IMG/VR virus record: IMGVR_UViG_3300032241_002516
Coordinates: 1 to 42,975 of that record
From: a virus
Reading direction: 5' to 3' (one strand)
Length of the DNA: 42,975 nucleotides
Shown: positions 33,901-40,102 of the stretch, in pieces
Numbering within the stretch: the stretch's first letter is position 1
Layout: the number at the start of each line of letters is the position of its first letter
The notes under the pieces: generated by a model
What the model was told of the DNA's origin: nothing
Databases searched by the model: none
The model's input: only the letters and a program-made list of their open reading frames with translations
Position numbers and translations under genes: made by a program

Positions 33901-36124
33901 CATTTGTACCAGTTGAACCAGAAGTTCCAGATAAAGCACTTAATCCATTTGTACCCGTAATACCTGTAGAACCATTTGAACCTGAAGTTCCTGAGGTTGC
34001 ACTTGCACCTGAAGTACCTGCTAAACCACTAGAACCAGAAGTACCAGTTGAACCTGAAGATCCTGAAGTTGAGCTAGCGCCTGAAGCACCGGCTACACCG
34101 TTTGAACCTATAGTACCACTTGAACCTGTTGTACCACTAGATGCGCTTAAACCACTTGCTCCTGCTACACCTGCTGAACCTGTCGTACCTGAAGAACCTG
34201 AAGTTCCTGAAGTTGCAGATAAACCACTTACACCTGCTGAACCTGTTAAACCAGTTGAACCATTTGTACCTGTTGAACCTGATGAACCTGAATTTGCAGA
34301 TAAACCTGAGGTTCCCGATAAACCAGCAGAACCGTTTGTACCTGAAGAACCTGAAGTTCCAGAAATATTACTTGTACCTGAAGAACCTACACCACCACTT
34401 GTACCATTTGATCCAGTTGAACCTGAAGTACCAGATCCTGTAGCAGAAGAAGTACCTGAAGAACCAACTCCACCACTTGTACCTGAAGATCCACCTGAAC
34501 CTGAAGTTGCAGATAAACCACTTGCTCCAGCTATACCTGAAGAACCAGATGTACCTGTTGAACCTGAAACTCCACTTGAAGAAGAAGTTCCTGAAGTACC
34601 ACCAGCACCAGTAGAACCATTTGAACCTGTTGTACCTGAAGTTGCTGAAAAACCACTTATACCAGCGGCTCCACTAAAACCACTAGAACCATTTGTACCT
34701 GAAGATCCAGAAGATCCACTTGTTCCACTTGTATTTGAAAGTGCGCTTAAACCTGCTGATCCAGCAACACCTGTTGTACCATTTGAACCTGTTGAACCTG
34801 AAGTTCCTGATAAACCAGAAATTCCGGCTGTACCATTTAAACCAGCGGAACCATTTGAACCTGTTGATCCAGAAGATCCACTTGCACCTGAGGCTCCGTT
34901 ATTACCACTACCACCATTTGAACCTGAAGTTCCTGAAGAACCAGAAGAACCACTAAGGGCACTACCCCCATTGTTTCCTGCAACGCCTGTTGAACCAGAT
35001 GTACCTGAAGAACCAGAAGTTGAAGATATCGCACTTAAACCAGATGAACCTGTTGAACCCGAAGTTCCAGAAACACCTGAAGATCCAGAAGAACCTGAAG
35101 TTGCACTTACATTTGAAATACCATTTGTACCGGCAATACCACTAGAACCATTTGAGCCAGTAGAACCAGAAGTACCTGAAATATTTGAAAGTCCATTTGC
35201 TCCTGCGTTTCCGCTTGAACCATTTGAACCAGATGAACCTGAAGTTCCACTTAAAACGCTTAACCCATTTGTACCTGCTATACCAGTAGAACCATTTGAA
35301 CCAGAAGATCCAGCTGTTCCACTTAAATTAGAAGTACCATTTGAACCAGCGGCACCACTAGAACCAACAGAACCTGTTGAACCTGAAGTACCACTTGTTG
35401 ATGAATTTCCAGAAATACCAGCTATACCTGTTGAACCATTTGAGCCAGTAGAACCAGAAGTTCCGGAAGTTGCAGATAAACCACTTGCACCACTTGCTCC
35501 TGAAGATCCGTTTGAACCTGAAGAACCTGAAGTACCTACAGTACCTGAAGAACCAGAAGAACCACTTGTACCAGAAGAACCAGCAGTACCTGCTGTTCCT
35601 GAAGTACCAGCAGAACCTGAAGTACCACCTGTACCTGAAACAGCACCTAAAGCAACTAATGTAAAATATGAAGGAGAATTTGAGGGAGTTTGACTACCAT
35701 TTGTGGTTTGGGTAACCAACCAAGTACTACCATTATAATATACAAGATCACCTTGTTCATAAGGAATACCATATATAAATCCACCTACCCATTTGTTTAT
35801 AAAATCACCATTTGAACCTGCTGTACCTGCGCTTCCTGAAGAACCTGAAGTACCAGAAAGACCTGATGAACCTGATGTACCATTATATCCTGAAGAGCCA
35901 TTTTTTCCTGAAGAACCTGAAGTACCTGCAACACCCGAAGAACCCATAGGGCCTGATGCACCTGAAGTACCTGATGTACCGTAGCTTAAACCTGAAGTAC
36001 CAGTTGTACCAGAAGTACCATAAGTTTGCCCAGATGTACCAGAAGAACCGGTTCCTCCAGTTCCACTTCCTTGTACTGTATATGCTCCAACGGGTACTTG
36101 GTCCAAAAATCTAACTCTAGCCAT
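30974..36124 (-). CDS. Collagen-like tail fibre (1716 aa) with carbohydrate-binding-like insert
   Basis: The largest protein in the window, 1716 residues. After an N-terminal segment (MARVRFLDQVPVGAYTVQG) comes a first Gly-X-Y stretch (21-106). A compact domain at 108-158 (W..GFIYGIPYEQGDLVYYNGSTWLVTQ..TPSNSPSYFTLVA) has the pattern of ChtBD3/CBM5_12-type modules. A second Gly-X-Y shaft runs from about 163 to 1082. The C-terminal 630 residues hold the stalk shared with the other fibre, beta-rich domains with GSITISG-type repeats, an LSDVQISGPTDGQALVYNATATKWEN module common in phage fibres, and ASYASTSSY segments. Only one Pro (GPM) was noticed in the shafts. Probably a long tail fibre directly downstream of the tail-completion genes. 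Confidence 0.85.
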   Translation of the reverse strand: MARVRFLDQVPVGAYTVQGSGTGGTGSSGTSGQTYGTSGTTGTSGLSYGTSGTSGASGPMGSSGVAGTSGSSGKNGSSGYNGTSGSSGLSGTSGSSGSAGTAGSNGDFINKWVGGFIYGIPYEQGDLVYYNGSTWLVTQTTNGSQTPSNSPSYFTLVALGAVSGTGGTSGSAGTSGTAGTAGSSGTSGSSGSSGTVGTSGSSGSNGSSGASGASGLSATSGTSGSTGSNGSTGIAGISGNSSTSGTSGSTGSVGSSGAAGSNGTSNLSGTAGSSGSNGSTGIAGTNGLSVLSGTSGSSGSNGSSGNAGANGLSNISGTSGSTGSNGSSGIAGTNGISNVSATSGSSGSSGVSGTSGSTGSSGLSAISSTSGSSGTSGSTGVAGNNGGSALSGSSGSSGTSGSNGGSGNNGASGASGSSGSTGSNGSAGLNGTAGISGLSGTSGSTGSNGTTGVAGSAGLSALSNTSGTSGSSGSSGTNGSSGFSGAAGISGFSATSGTTGSNGSTGAGGTSGTSSSSGVSGSTGTSGSSGIAGASGLSATSGSGGSSGTSGGVGSSGTSSATGSGTSGSTGSNGTSGGVGSSGTSNISGTSGSSGTNGSAGLSGTSGLSANSGSSGSTGTNGSTGLTGSAGVSGLSATSGTSGSSGTTGSAGVAGASGLSASSGTTGSSGTIGSNGVAGASGASSTSGSSGSTGTSGSSGLAGTSGASATSGTSGSNGSTGITGTNGLSALSGTSGSTGTNGSSGANGLNGSSAISGTSGSTGSNGSSGIAGVSGASATSGTSGSTGSNGSSGIAGSSGESALSGTSGSTGTNGSTGLAGTSGASSTSGSTGTSGSNGVSGLSGLSATSGSSGSTGSNGSSGIAGTSGNSFTSGTSGSTGTNGSTGVAGTSGASALSGTSGSTGTNGSSGVDGSSGASALSGTSGSTGSNGSTGATGINGSSNISGTSGSTGSNGSSGVAGSNGLSALSASSGTSGSSGTSGSTGVAGTSALSATSGTSGSSGTSGNIGSNGASALSGTSGSTGTSGSSGLAGASGLSASSGTSGSSGTTGSTGIAGANGTSGTSGTAGSSGVSINGTAGISGAVFNNYIGNLVYASSSNQVQSVPFLSASLENSIFYITGSQVLTGSLDITGSTTQTGNNNLLGNTTLSGSIIISGSTTTPSTPTIRVYGDMETNGVIKFDPVNKNIDTTISGSYIFVSGSTDDLYFSQNGSGYSNTTRLRWIEGNLYTGLLNGGVLSTASSTVYQVGSGSGIVVNLNASLSNNPYPTITYVNWGNLTASIAPLSASYDQAFVGINATGNIYQQGTPFSDGQFDTIINVGVILFQNNSTINGVKTQPSLAYGFEQAQNIFNRAFGPLKLSGFTLAPSGSSTGSLVVGSGTAYTPGANYTTDPNNPSYVVDSGTNVSKIFRYYDSGSQWEYLINGGAGYPTIDPTQYSNNGVLTAVTSSGPNRGWSIQRVFWYPNSVTKAIVVYYGNQQYANQATALSNINIESFVEAPNTAANAIFLGYILVQNNANFTNSSTYSIIPGGLFRGVGGSGGGGSTITTTLASLSDVQISGPTDGQALVYNATATKWENLSYISASISGNAATATSASYASTSSYFNGNVLTISQSAILNQNSSSLGSGAQTLSTNATGSYTSAFYNYTLSSGSNARAGQIITVWNGGSIQSNEVTTLDIGNTSNVYLTSSLSGANIVLSTVFPTAGWTIKTVVNLL
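32805..32917. repeat. Shared fibre junction module, copy 1
   Basis: Nearly identical to 27818-27929; only scattered substitutions are visible. Suggests duplication or gene conversion between the two fibre genes. Confidence 0.85.
32876..35638. repeat. Collagen-like Gly-X-Y coding repeat, first fibre (main shaft)
   Basis: About 2.76 kb encoding some 920 residues of Gly-X-Y with periodic Gly loss (triplets such as NLS, ALS, STS) every 8-10 triplets. The opposite strand stays open through most of this region because the repeat codons do not complement to stops. Confidence 0.9.
35651..35803 (-). other. ChtBD3/CBM5_12-like module within the fibre
   Basis: Encodes residues 108-158 of the 1716-aa fibre. 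The spacing of aromatic residues and the GD-VYYNGSTW core fits small carbohydrate-binding modules that recur in phage fibres. It splits the collagen shaft into a short and a long part. Confidence 0.5.
35807..36064. repeat. Collagen-like Gly-X-Y coding repeat, first fibre (short shaft)
   Basis: Encodes residues 21-106, including two Tyr-containing triplets (QTY, LSY) and one GPM triplet not seen elsewhere in the shafts. Confidence 0.85.
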
Positions 36125-36153
36125 GTATTGTTTTAAAAAAGTTTAATGTCTGT

Positions 36154-36163
36154 TATAAATATT
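36154..36163 (-). promoter_or_regulatory. Late-promoter-like element before the 1716-aa fibre gene
   Basis: Coding strand AATATTTATA followed by ACAGAC, 29 nt before the ATG; its first base overlaps the stop codon of the gp15-like gene. Confidence 0.55.
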
Positions 36164-37128
36164 TAAATTATGGTTGCTCTAGATGTAGATTGATCCATTT
36201 GAACAGCTCTTTGAACTTCTTGTTTTTTAATTTCTGTAGCTAAACCATCAGATGTTATTTGACCGTTAAATATTGCGTCATTAGACGTGGCTTCAATAGA
36301 AAATATTACTTTTGTTTTATCTGTAAATTTCTTAATAGCATTTAAGTCTTTTTGTAAAACATTAGGTATTAAATACCCATAAAGTTTTATAGTAAATGTA
36401 CTTTTAACTGATCTTTCCTCACTATCTGCTAGTTCATTTACAGTAGCAAATGAATCAATTCGCGCTTGGAATTGATATCTTTGAGGATCTCCCCAATATG
36501 CATCTGAAGCATAATTGATTGCTTCTACTATTTTGTTTAGCTGTTCTACGTAATAAGTAAATACAGTACAACTGTATTCTATAGTAACGTAGTCTGGCAT
36601 TATAGTTGCATAATATGTTTTTTGAGGTATTCTATTGTTTAAAACATTAAAATTAGAATAAGCATCCTTTGTTGAGTATTTTTTAGTAAATACTTCAAAC
36701 AAATTTGGATGATTTGCATCTAATTTATTGGCTATACTTCTATTTCTAGTTATATTATCGCGTTTAAAAACAAGTAAAGGAAGCATTGCTTTTCCTTTAG
36801 CATCTCTATAATATCCATCTTTTTGCATTGATTTCCATTTTTCAGGAGAACCATAAATTATAGGTACAGAAATTCTTTGCCCATTTTGTATTACAAAAGG
36901 TTGTATTACATTTTGAAAATAATATAAAATTGCCTCATCTATATCTTGAATACCAACACTAAAAGGTTTTACAGTATCTCCTTTAAAAGAAGTTTGTAAA
37001 GCTCTGTTTGTACTAGGATCAGTATAAGATAGGTTAGGATCACCTTGTTGAGGAGATGTAGGTACGTGTTGTTGTACACTAATCTCCCTTTGGGTTTTAG
37101 GTATCGGTTTTCTTCCTTGTGTTGCCAT
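36163..37128 (-). CDS. Tail completion / sheath stabiliser protein, gp15-like
   Basis: A 321-residue protein resembling T4 gp15 (272 aa), which caps the tail tube and sheath and joins them to the neck. Matching segments include YYFQNVIQPFVIQNGQRISVPIIYGSPEKW near residues 69-98 (gp15: VPITYASKEHF) and VTIEYSCTVFTYYVEQLNKIVEAINY near 175-200 (gp15: YELSIFTRYEDDMFQIVEQI). The N-terminal 50 residues are polar and probably flexible. The start follows the gp14-like stop by one nucleotide. Confidence 0.78.
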   Translation of the reverse strand: MATQGRKPIPKTQREISVQQHVPTSPQQGDPNLSYTDPSTNRALQTSFKGDTVKPFSVGIQDIDEAILYYFQNVIQPFVIQNGQRISVPIIYGSPEKWKSMQKDGYYRDAKGKAMLPLLVFKRDNITRNRSIANKLDANHPNLFEVFTKKYSTKDAYSNFNVLNNRIPQKTYYATIMPDYVTIEYSCTVFTYYVEQLNKIVEAINYASDAYWGDPQRYQFQARIDSFATVNELADSEERSVKSTFTIKLYGYLIPNVLQKDLNAIKKFTDKTKVIFSIEATSNDAIFNGQITSDGLATEIKKQEVQRAVQMDQSTSRATII

Positions 37129-37129
37129 A

Positions 37130-37657
37130 TTATGATAATCTAGCTTTAATAATATTAATACGATCTTGTGGAGCGTAATGTGTTCTAACTACTATTGAAA
37201 CATTATAACCAAAATTCTCTAAACCTGGGTTTAAAAGATTATTACCATTTGAATCATAGTTGGGATAATATGGGTTTTTACCAACAAATAATTGGTTTGA
37301 AATCACATTATCTACTTCAAAATAACCATTTTGATATTCTATAATATCACCTACTTGAGGAAATACATTTGCTTGTGTTAAATCATCAACTAAAAATGAA
37401 AACGAAGCACCCCAATCAAGATCTACACCAACACCATCTTGAATATAATTTTGGTTGCTTCGATCTATTAAACAAAATAAAAGAACAGGTTCTTGAAAAT
37501 AATGCCCATCAGTAGATTCACCATACATATTAACTTTAGTTTCAGTAATATTGTATTTGTAATAAACACATTGTTGGGAAATAATATTATCCATTACTTC
37601 TCTGTTCACATATCTGAACATACTAACATCTCTTGCTGAACCGAATAAAGCGCACAT
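37130..37657 (-). CDS. Neck protein, gp14-like
   Basis: A 175-residue protein placed as T4 gp14, between the gp13-like and gp15-like genes. Recognisable features: SARDVSMFRYVNREVMDNIISQ at the N-terminus, YGES-type segment, VGDIIEYQNGYFEVDNVISNQLFVGKNPYYP near 100-130, and NPGLENFGYNV. In T4, gp13 and gp14 form the neck that closes the filled head and receives the tail. It is shorter than T4 gp14 (256 aa). The assignment combines motif recall and gene order. Confidence 0.72.
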   Translation of the reverse strand: MCALFGSARDVSMFRYVNREVMDNIISQQCVYYKYNITETKVNMYGESTDGHYFQEPVLLFCLIDRSNQNYIQDGVGVDLDWGASFSFLVDDLTQANVFPQVGDIIEYQNGYFEVDNVISNQLFVGKNPYYPNYDSNGNNLLNPGLENFGYNVSIVVRTHYAPQDRINIIKARLS

Positions 37658-37684
37658 ATTATATCATTTTTTTTGTTTTATTTA

Positions 37685-38839
37685 TCAACCAATGAATATT
37701 TGAAGAGGAACATAATTGATTTCTTCAACTCTAGCTTTTGATTCTGCTGCTCTTCTTTCAAATAAAGCTTGTTTTGAAGTTTGATCAAAATATTCTCTTA
37801 ATCTTTGAATTAAAGCATCTTTAGTTGCTGTAGCAGAGGATAACAGATCTGCTTGGTTAAGTGTTACTTCTGAATTTGGAATAGGAACTGTACTATATTT
37901 TCCTCTTACATATCCTAACATTTCTTTTGATACAGCTAAAGTATATTCAAATATCCATTGGCGACCAATGGAATTTATATATGAATAAGTTGGATTACCA
38001 AAAGGAACATTTGATTCGTTTGTAACTTTATCAGGTGCTTGTACAATTGCACTATTTGTTCTTTCATCTAATAAAATATATTGAAAAGACAAATAAGAAT
38101 ACACATTACTATAATCAGGAATAGGAAATATTCTTAGTTTATTATTTATTAATTCAAAAGTATAGTTTGCTAAAGATACTTGATTATTAATTTCAACACC
38201 TTGTATTCCTTGTAATGTTAAACTTGTAGGTACCATTAAATAACCAGTAGCACCATATCCTAAACCTAAACCAGCGGCATATGCACCTATTGGTGGAACA
38301 CCTCCTAAACCAGCAAAAGCTGAAGGATCATATAATTGATTGATAGCAGGTGGTGGATAATAAAATACTCTTTTAATTTCAATCCCACCAGTAATGCTTT
38401 GAGAAATTGCCCAATCTCCTAAATCGTAATCTTGTACGCCTGGTTGTAAAGCAATAGAACCACTATACCAGTTTACATTACCACCAGTACCTGCTTCTTC
38501 AGCATATTGTTGAGATAAACGCACTATATTCGCAAATGAAGGCGTAATAAGCGCTTGGTTTACATTTGAGCCAGTAGGGGTGCCTTCTAAAGAAAGCATG
38601 TTGTCTCTAACCTTAAATGCGTAAAGTTCATTACCATAGGTTGTTACCGCTTCTTCAAAAGCAGTATAAAAATTTATATCTTGCAATTCAACTTCCTGGA
38701 TTGGGTATCCCATACGTTGAGCACAAAATTTTGCTACTTTATCAGCATCTACTTGAAATTGTGGATCGTTATCATAAAACCCAAATGGAGTGTCTCCGGG
38801 TTGAAATGATGATGATCCAGGCCATATTGGTACGTTCAT
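37685..38839 (-). CDS. Neck protein, gp13-like
   Basis: A 384-residue protein with the pattern DNDPQFQVDADKVAKFCAQRMGYPIQEVELQDINFYTAFEEAVTTYGNE, which I associate with gp13-like neck proteins of marine T4-like phages. It forms the head-tail connector ring. A Gly/Pro-rich insertion (about 165-210, GGVPPIGAYAAGLGLGYG) is likely a surface loop. The C-terminal helices (LIQRLREYFDQTSKQALFERRAAESKARVEEI) fit a ring protein. The gene order with gp14-like and gp15-like genes supports the call. Confidence 0.75.
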   Translation of the reverse strand: MNVPIWPGSSSFQPGDTPFGFYDNDPQFQVDADKVAKFCAQRMGYPIQEVELQDINFYTAFEEAVTTYGNELYAFKVRDNMLSLEGTPTGSNVNQALITPSFANIVRLSQQYAEEAGTGGNVNWYSGSIALQPGVQDYDLGDWAISQSITGGIEIKRVFYYPPPAINQLYDPSAFAGLGGVPPIGAYAAGLGLGYGATGYLMVPTSLTLQGIQGVEINNQVSLANYTFELINNKLRIFPIPDYSNVYSYLSFQYILLDERTNSAIVQAPDKVTNESNVPFGNPTYSYINSIGRQWIFEYTLAVSKEMLGYVRGKYSTVPIPNSEVTLNQADLLSSATATKDALIQRLREYFDQTSKQALFERRAAESKARVEEINYVPLQIFIG

Positions 38840-38845
38840 GTTTTA

Positions 38846-39271
38846 TTAATTTCCTATTATAAAATATTCAACAGTTGCAGAACCTGTTAAAGGTTCTAAA
38901 CTAATGGATGATATGTTGTTAAATACTAACCCACCAGCTATACTACTTGTCATTAAAGTTGTAGACATCATGTACGAGCTACCAGTAGCTAATACATAAT
39001 TCATACTTTCTGTTGGAGAAGATATGTTGATTACTACAGAAGTTGTAGTTGAATTATTAGTAATTCTACCATATTGAAAACTACCTGTTGAAAAAGTACC
39101 AGCAGAAGATGCGCTAGAAAAATTAAATATTGTTGTTAATGAACCTGAAGATATATTTAGGGTTCTATTATCTGTGTAATTAACATTACTTATGTTAAAA
39201 GTGGTTAAATTATTACTAACAACGTTATTTGTGTTTATACTTTCTAGTATTTGTAGATTAAAAGTGGACAT
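38846..39271 (-). CDS. Small Ser/Thr/Asn-rich virion protein, unknown
   Basis: A 141-residue protein very rich in Ser, Thr and Asn, with a regular beta pattern (FNISNVNYTDNRTLNISSGSLTTIFNFSS, TTSVVINISSP). It has no cysteines and no recognised domain. It ends in a hydrophobic strand (TVEYFIIGN), as do several virion decoration proteins. First gene of the neck operon, 9 nt after a promoter-like element. A decoration, collar or whisker protein is a guess; its composition would suit O-glycosylation. Confidence 0.65.
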   Translation of the reverse strand: MSTFNLQILESINTNNVVSNNLTTFNISNVNYTDNRTLNISSGSLTTIFNFSSASSAGTFSTGSFQYGRITNNSTTTSVVINISSPTESMNYVLATGSSYMMSTTLMTSSIAGGLVFNNISSISLEPLTGSATVEYFIIGN

Positions 39272-39280
39272 TGTTTTATT

Positions 39281-39290
39281 TATAAATATT
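39281..39290 (-). promoter_or_regulatory. Late-promoter-like element of the neck operon
   Basis: Coding strand AATATTTATA followed by AATAAAACA, 9 nt before the ATG, directly behind the T-run of the PhoH terminator. Same terminator-promoter arrangement as at 16391-16426. Confidence 0.6.
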
Positions 39291-39317
39291 AAAAAAGGGG
39301 TTCTAATTTAGAACCCC
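39291..39317 (-). terminator. Terminator after the PhoH-like gene
   Basis: Coding strand 7-bp stem GGGGTTC/GAACCCC with a 7-nt loop, then TTTTTT. Confidence 0.9.
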
Positions 39318-39343
39318 AATTAATCAAATAAATATAAGTTAAG

Positions 39344-40012
39344 TTATTTTCCGTATTCGTAATCCAATATTTTTCCAACTAAATCTGAACGGTGATTTGC
39401 GTGGAGTTTAATCCATTTAATTTCTTCAATTTTTTTAGATAATTCAATTGCGTAAGTTAAACCGTTAATTTCGCCGGTAGGTGATTTTATGTCAGTTTGC
39501 TCGTTATCTCCGTTTATCACGATTTTTCCGGTTTTACCTAAACGAGTTAAGATGGCTAACATTTCGGCCTTGGTAAGATTTTGTGCTTCTTCTACAATTA
39601 ATATGTCATCTATTGTTTTACCGCGAATAAATTGTACAGGAAGTGCTTTTATTTTTTCATCTTCTAGCAATTTTGATACTTCGTTTTTATCAGTACAGCA
39701 TTTGTTTAGATTTTCCAGTAAAGCTTCCATATAAGGATCGAATTTTTCATTTAAACTCCCTGGAAGAAAACCTAAACTTTTACCCACCTCAATAGCTGCG
39801 CGTGTATTGTATATACAATTTATTTGTTTTTTCTTAAGAAAATCTAAAGCTGATTGAGCACATACTAAACTTTTACCACTACCTGCTCTACCTGTTACTA
39901 TGACAATTTGGTTGTCTATTATTAAACGTTTGGCTTCTTTTTGTTCTTCGTTTAATTGAACGGAATTGATTGATTTTATCTCACTTTTACGTTCACGGTT
40001 TGGTTCTCGCAT
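39344..40012 (-). CDS. phoH: PhoH-like ATPase
   Basis: A 222-residue P-loop ATPase of the PhoH family, often carried by marine phages. Walker A GRAGSGKS is at 41-48, Walker B ILIVEEAQN at 137-145, and a sensor motif NGDNEQTD at 167-174. The N-terminal LNEEQKEAK resembles the helicase Q-motif, so a helicase-like or RNA-related activity is plausible; the role in phages is unsettled. It lies alone between the capsid and neck genes, flanked by terminators on both sides, and no AATATTTATAA element is close before it. The leader contains AATATGTATAAGAG, so different promoter control is possible. Confidence 0.9.
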   Translation of the reverse strand: MREPNRERKSEIKSINSVQLNEEQKEAKRLIIDNQIVIVTGRAGSGKSLVCAQSALDFLKKKQINCIYNTRAAIEVGKSLGFLPGSLNEKFDPYMEALLENLNKCCTDKNEVSKLLEDEKIKALPVQFIRGKTIDDILIVEEAQNLTKAEMLAILTRLGKTGKIVINGDNEQTDIKSPTGEINGLTYAIELSKKIEEIKWIKLHANHRSDLVGKILDYEYGK

Positions 40013-40053
40013 TTATAAAAACTTGGTTCTCTTATACATATTAGCAAAAATAT

Positions 40054-40080
40054 AAAAAAAGCCCGGGAAAACCCGGGCTT
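40054..40080 (-). terminator. Terminator after the major capsid gene
   Basis: Coding strand 9-bp GC-rich stem AAGCCCGGG/CCCGGGCTT with TTTT loop, then a T-run of seven. The strongest terminator in the window, fitting the most abundant transcript. Confidence 0.95.
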
Positions 40081-40102
40081 AATTTAATTTATCTATTCTA
40101 GA

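Noticed and set aside
32862-35693. A 943-codon open frame on the + strand, rich in Pro, Glu and Val, with similar shorter ones at 27874-28599, 28645-29373 and 29554-30102.
   Set aside because: It is the antisense of the Gly-X-Y repeats: Gly-Thr-Ser codons complement to Val-Pro-Glu type codons and never to stops. No start signal or independent conservation is evident.
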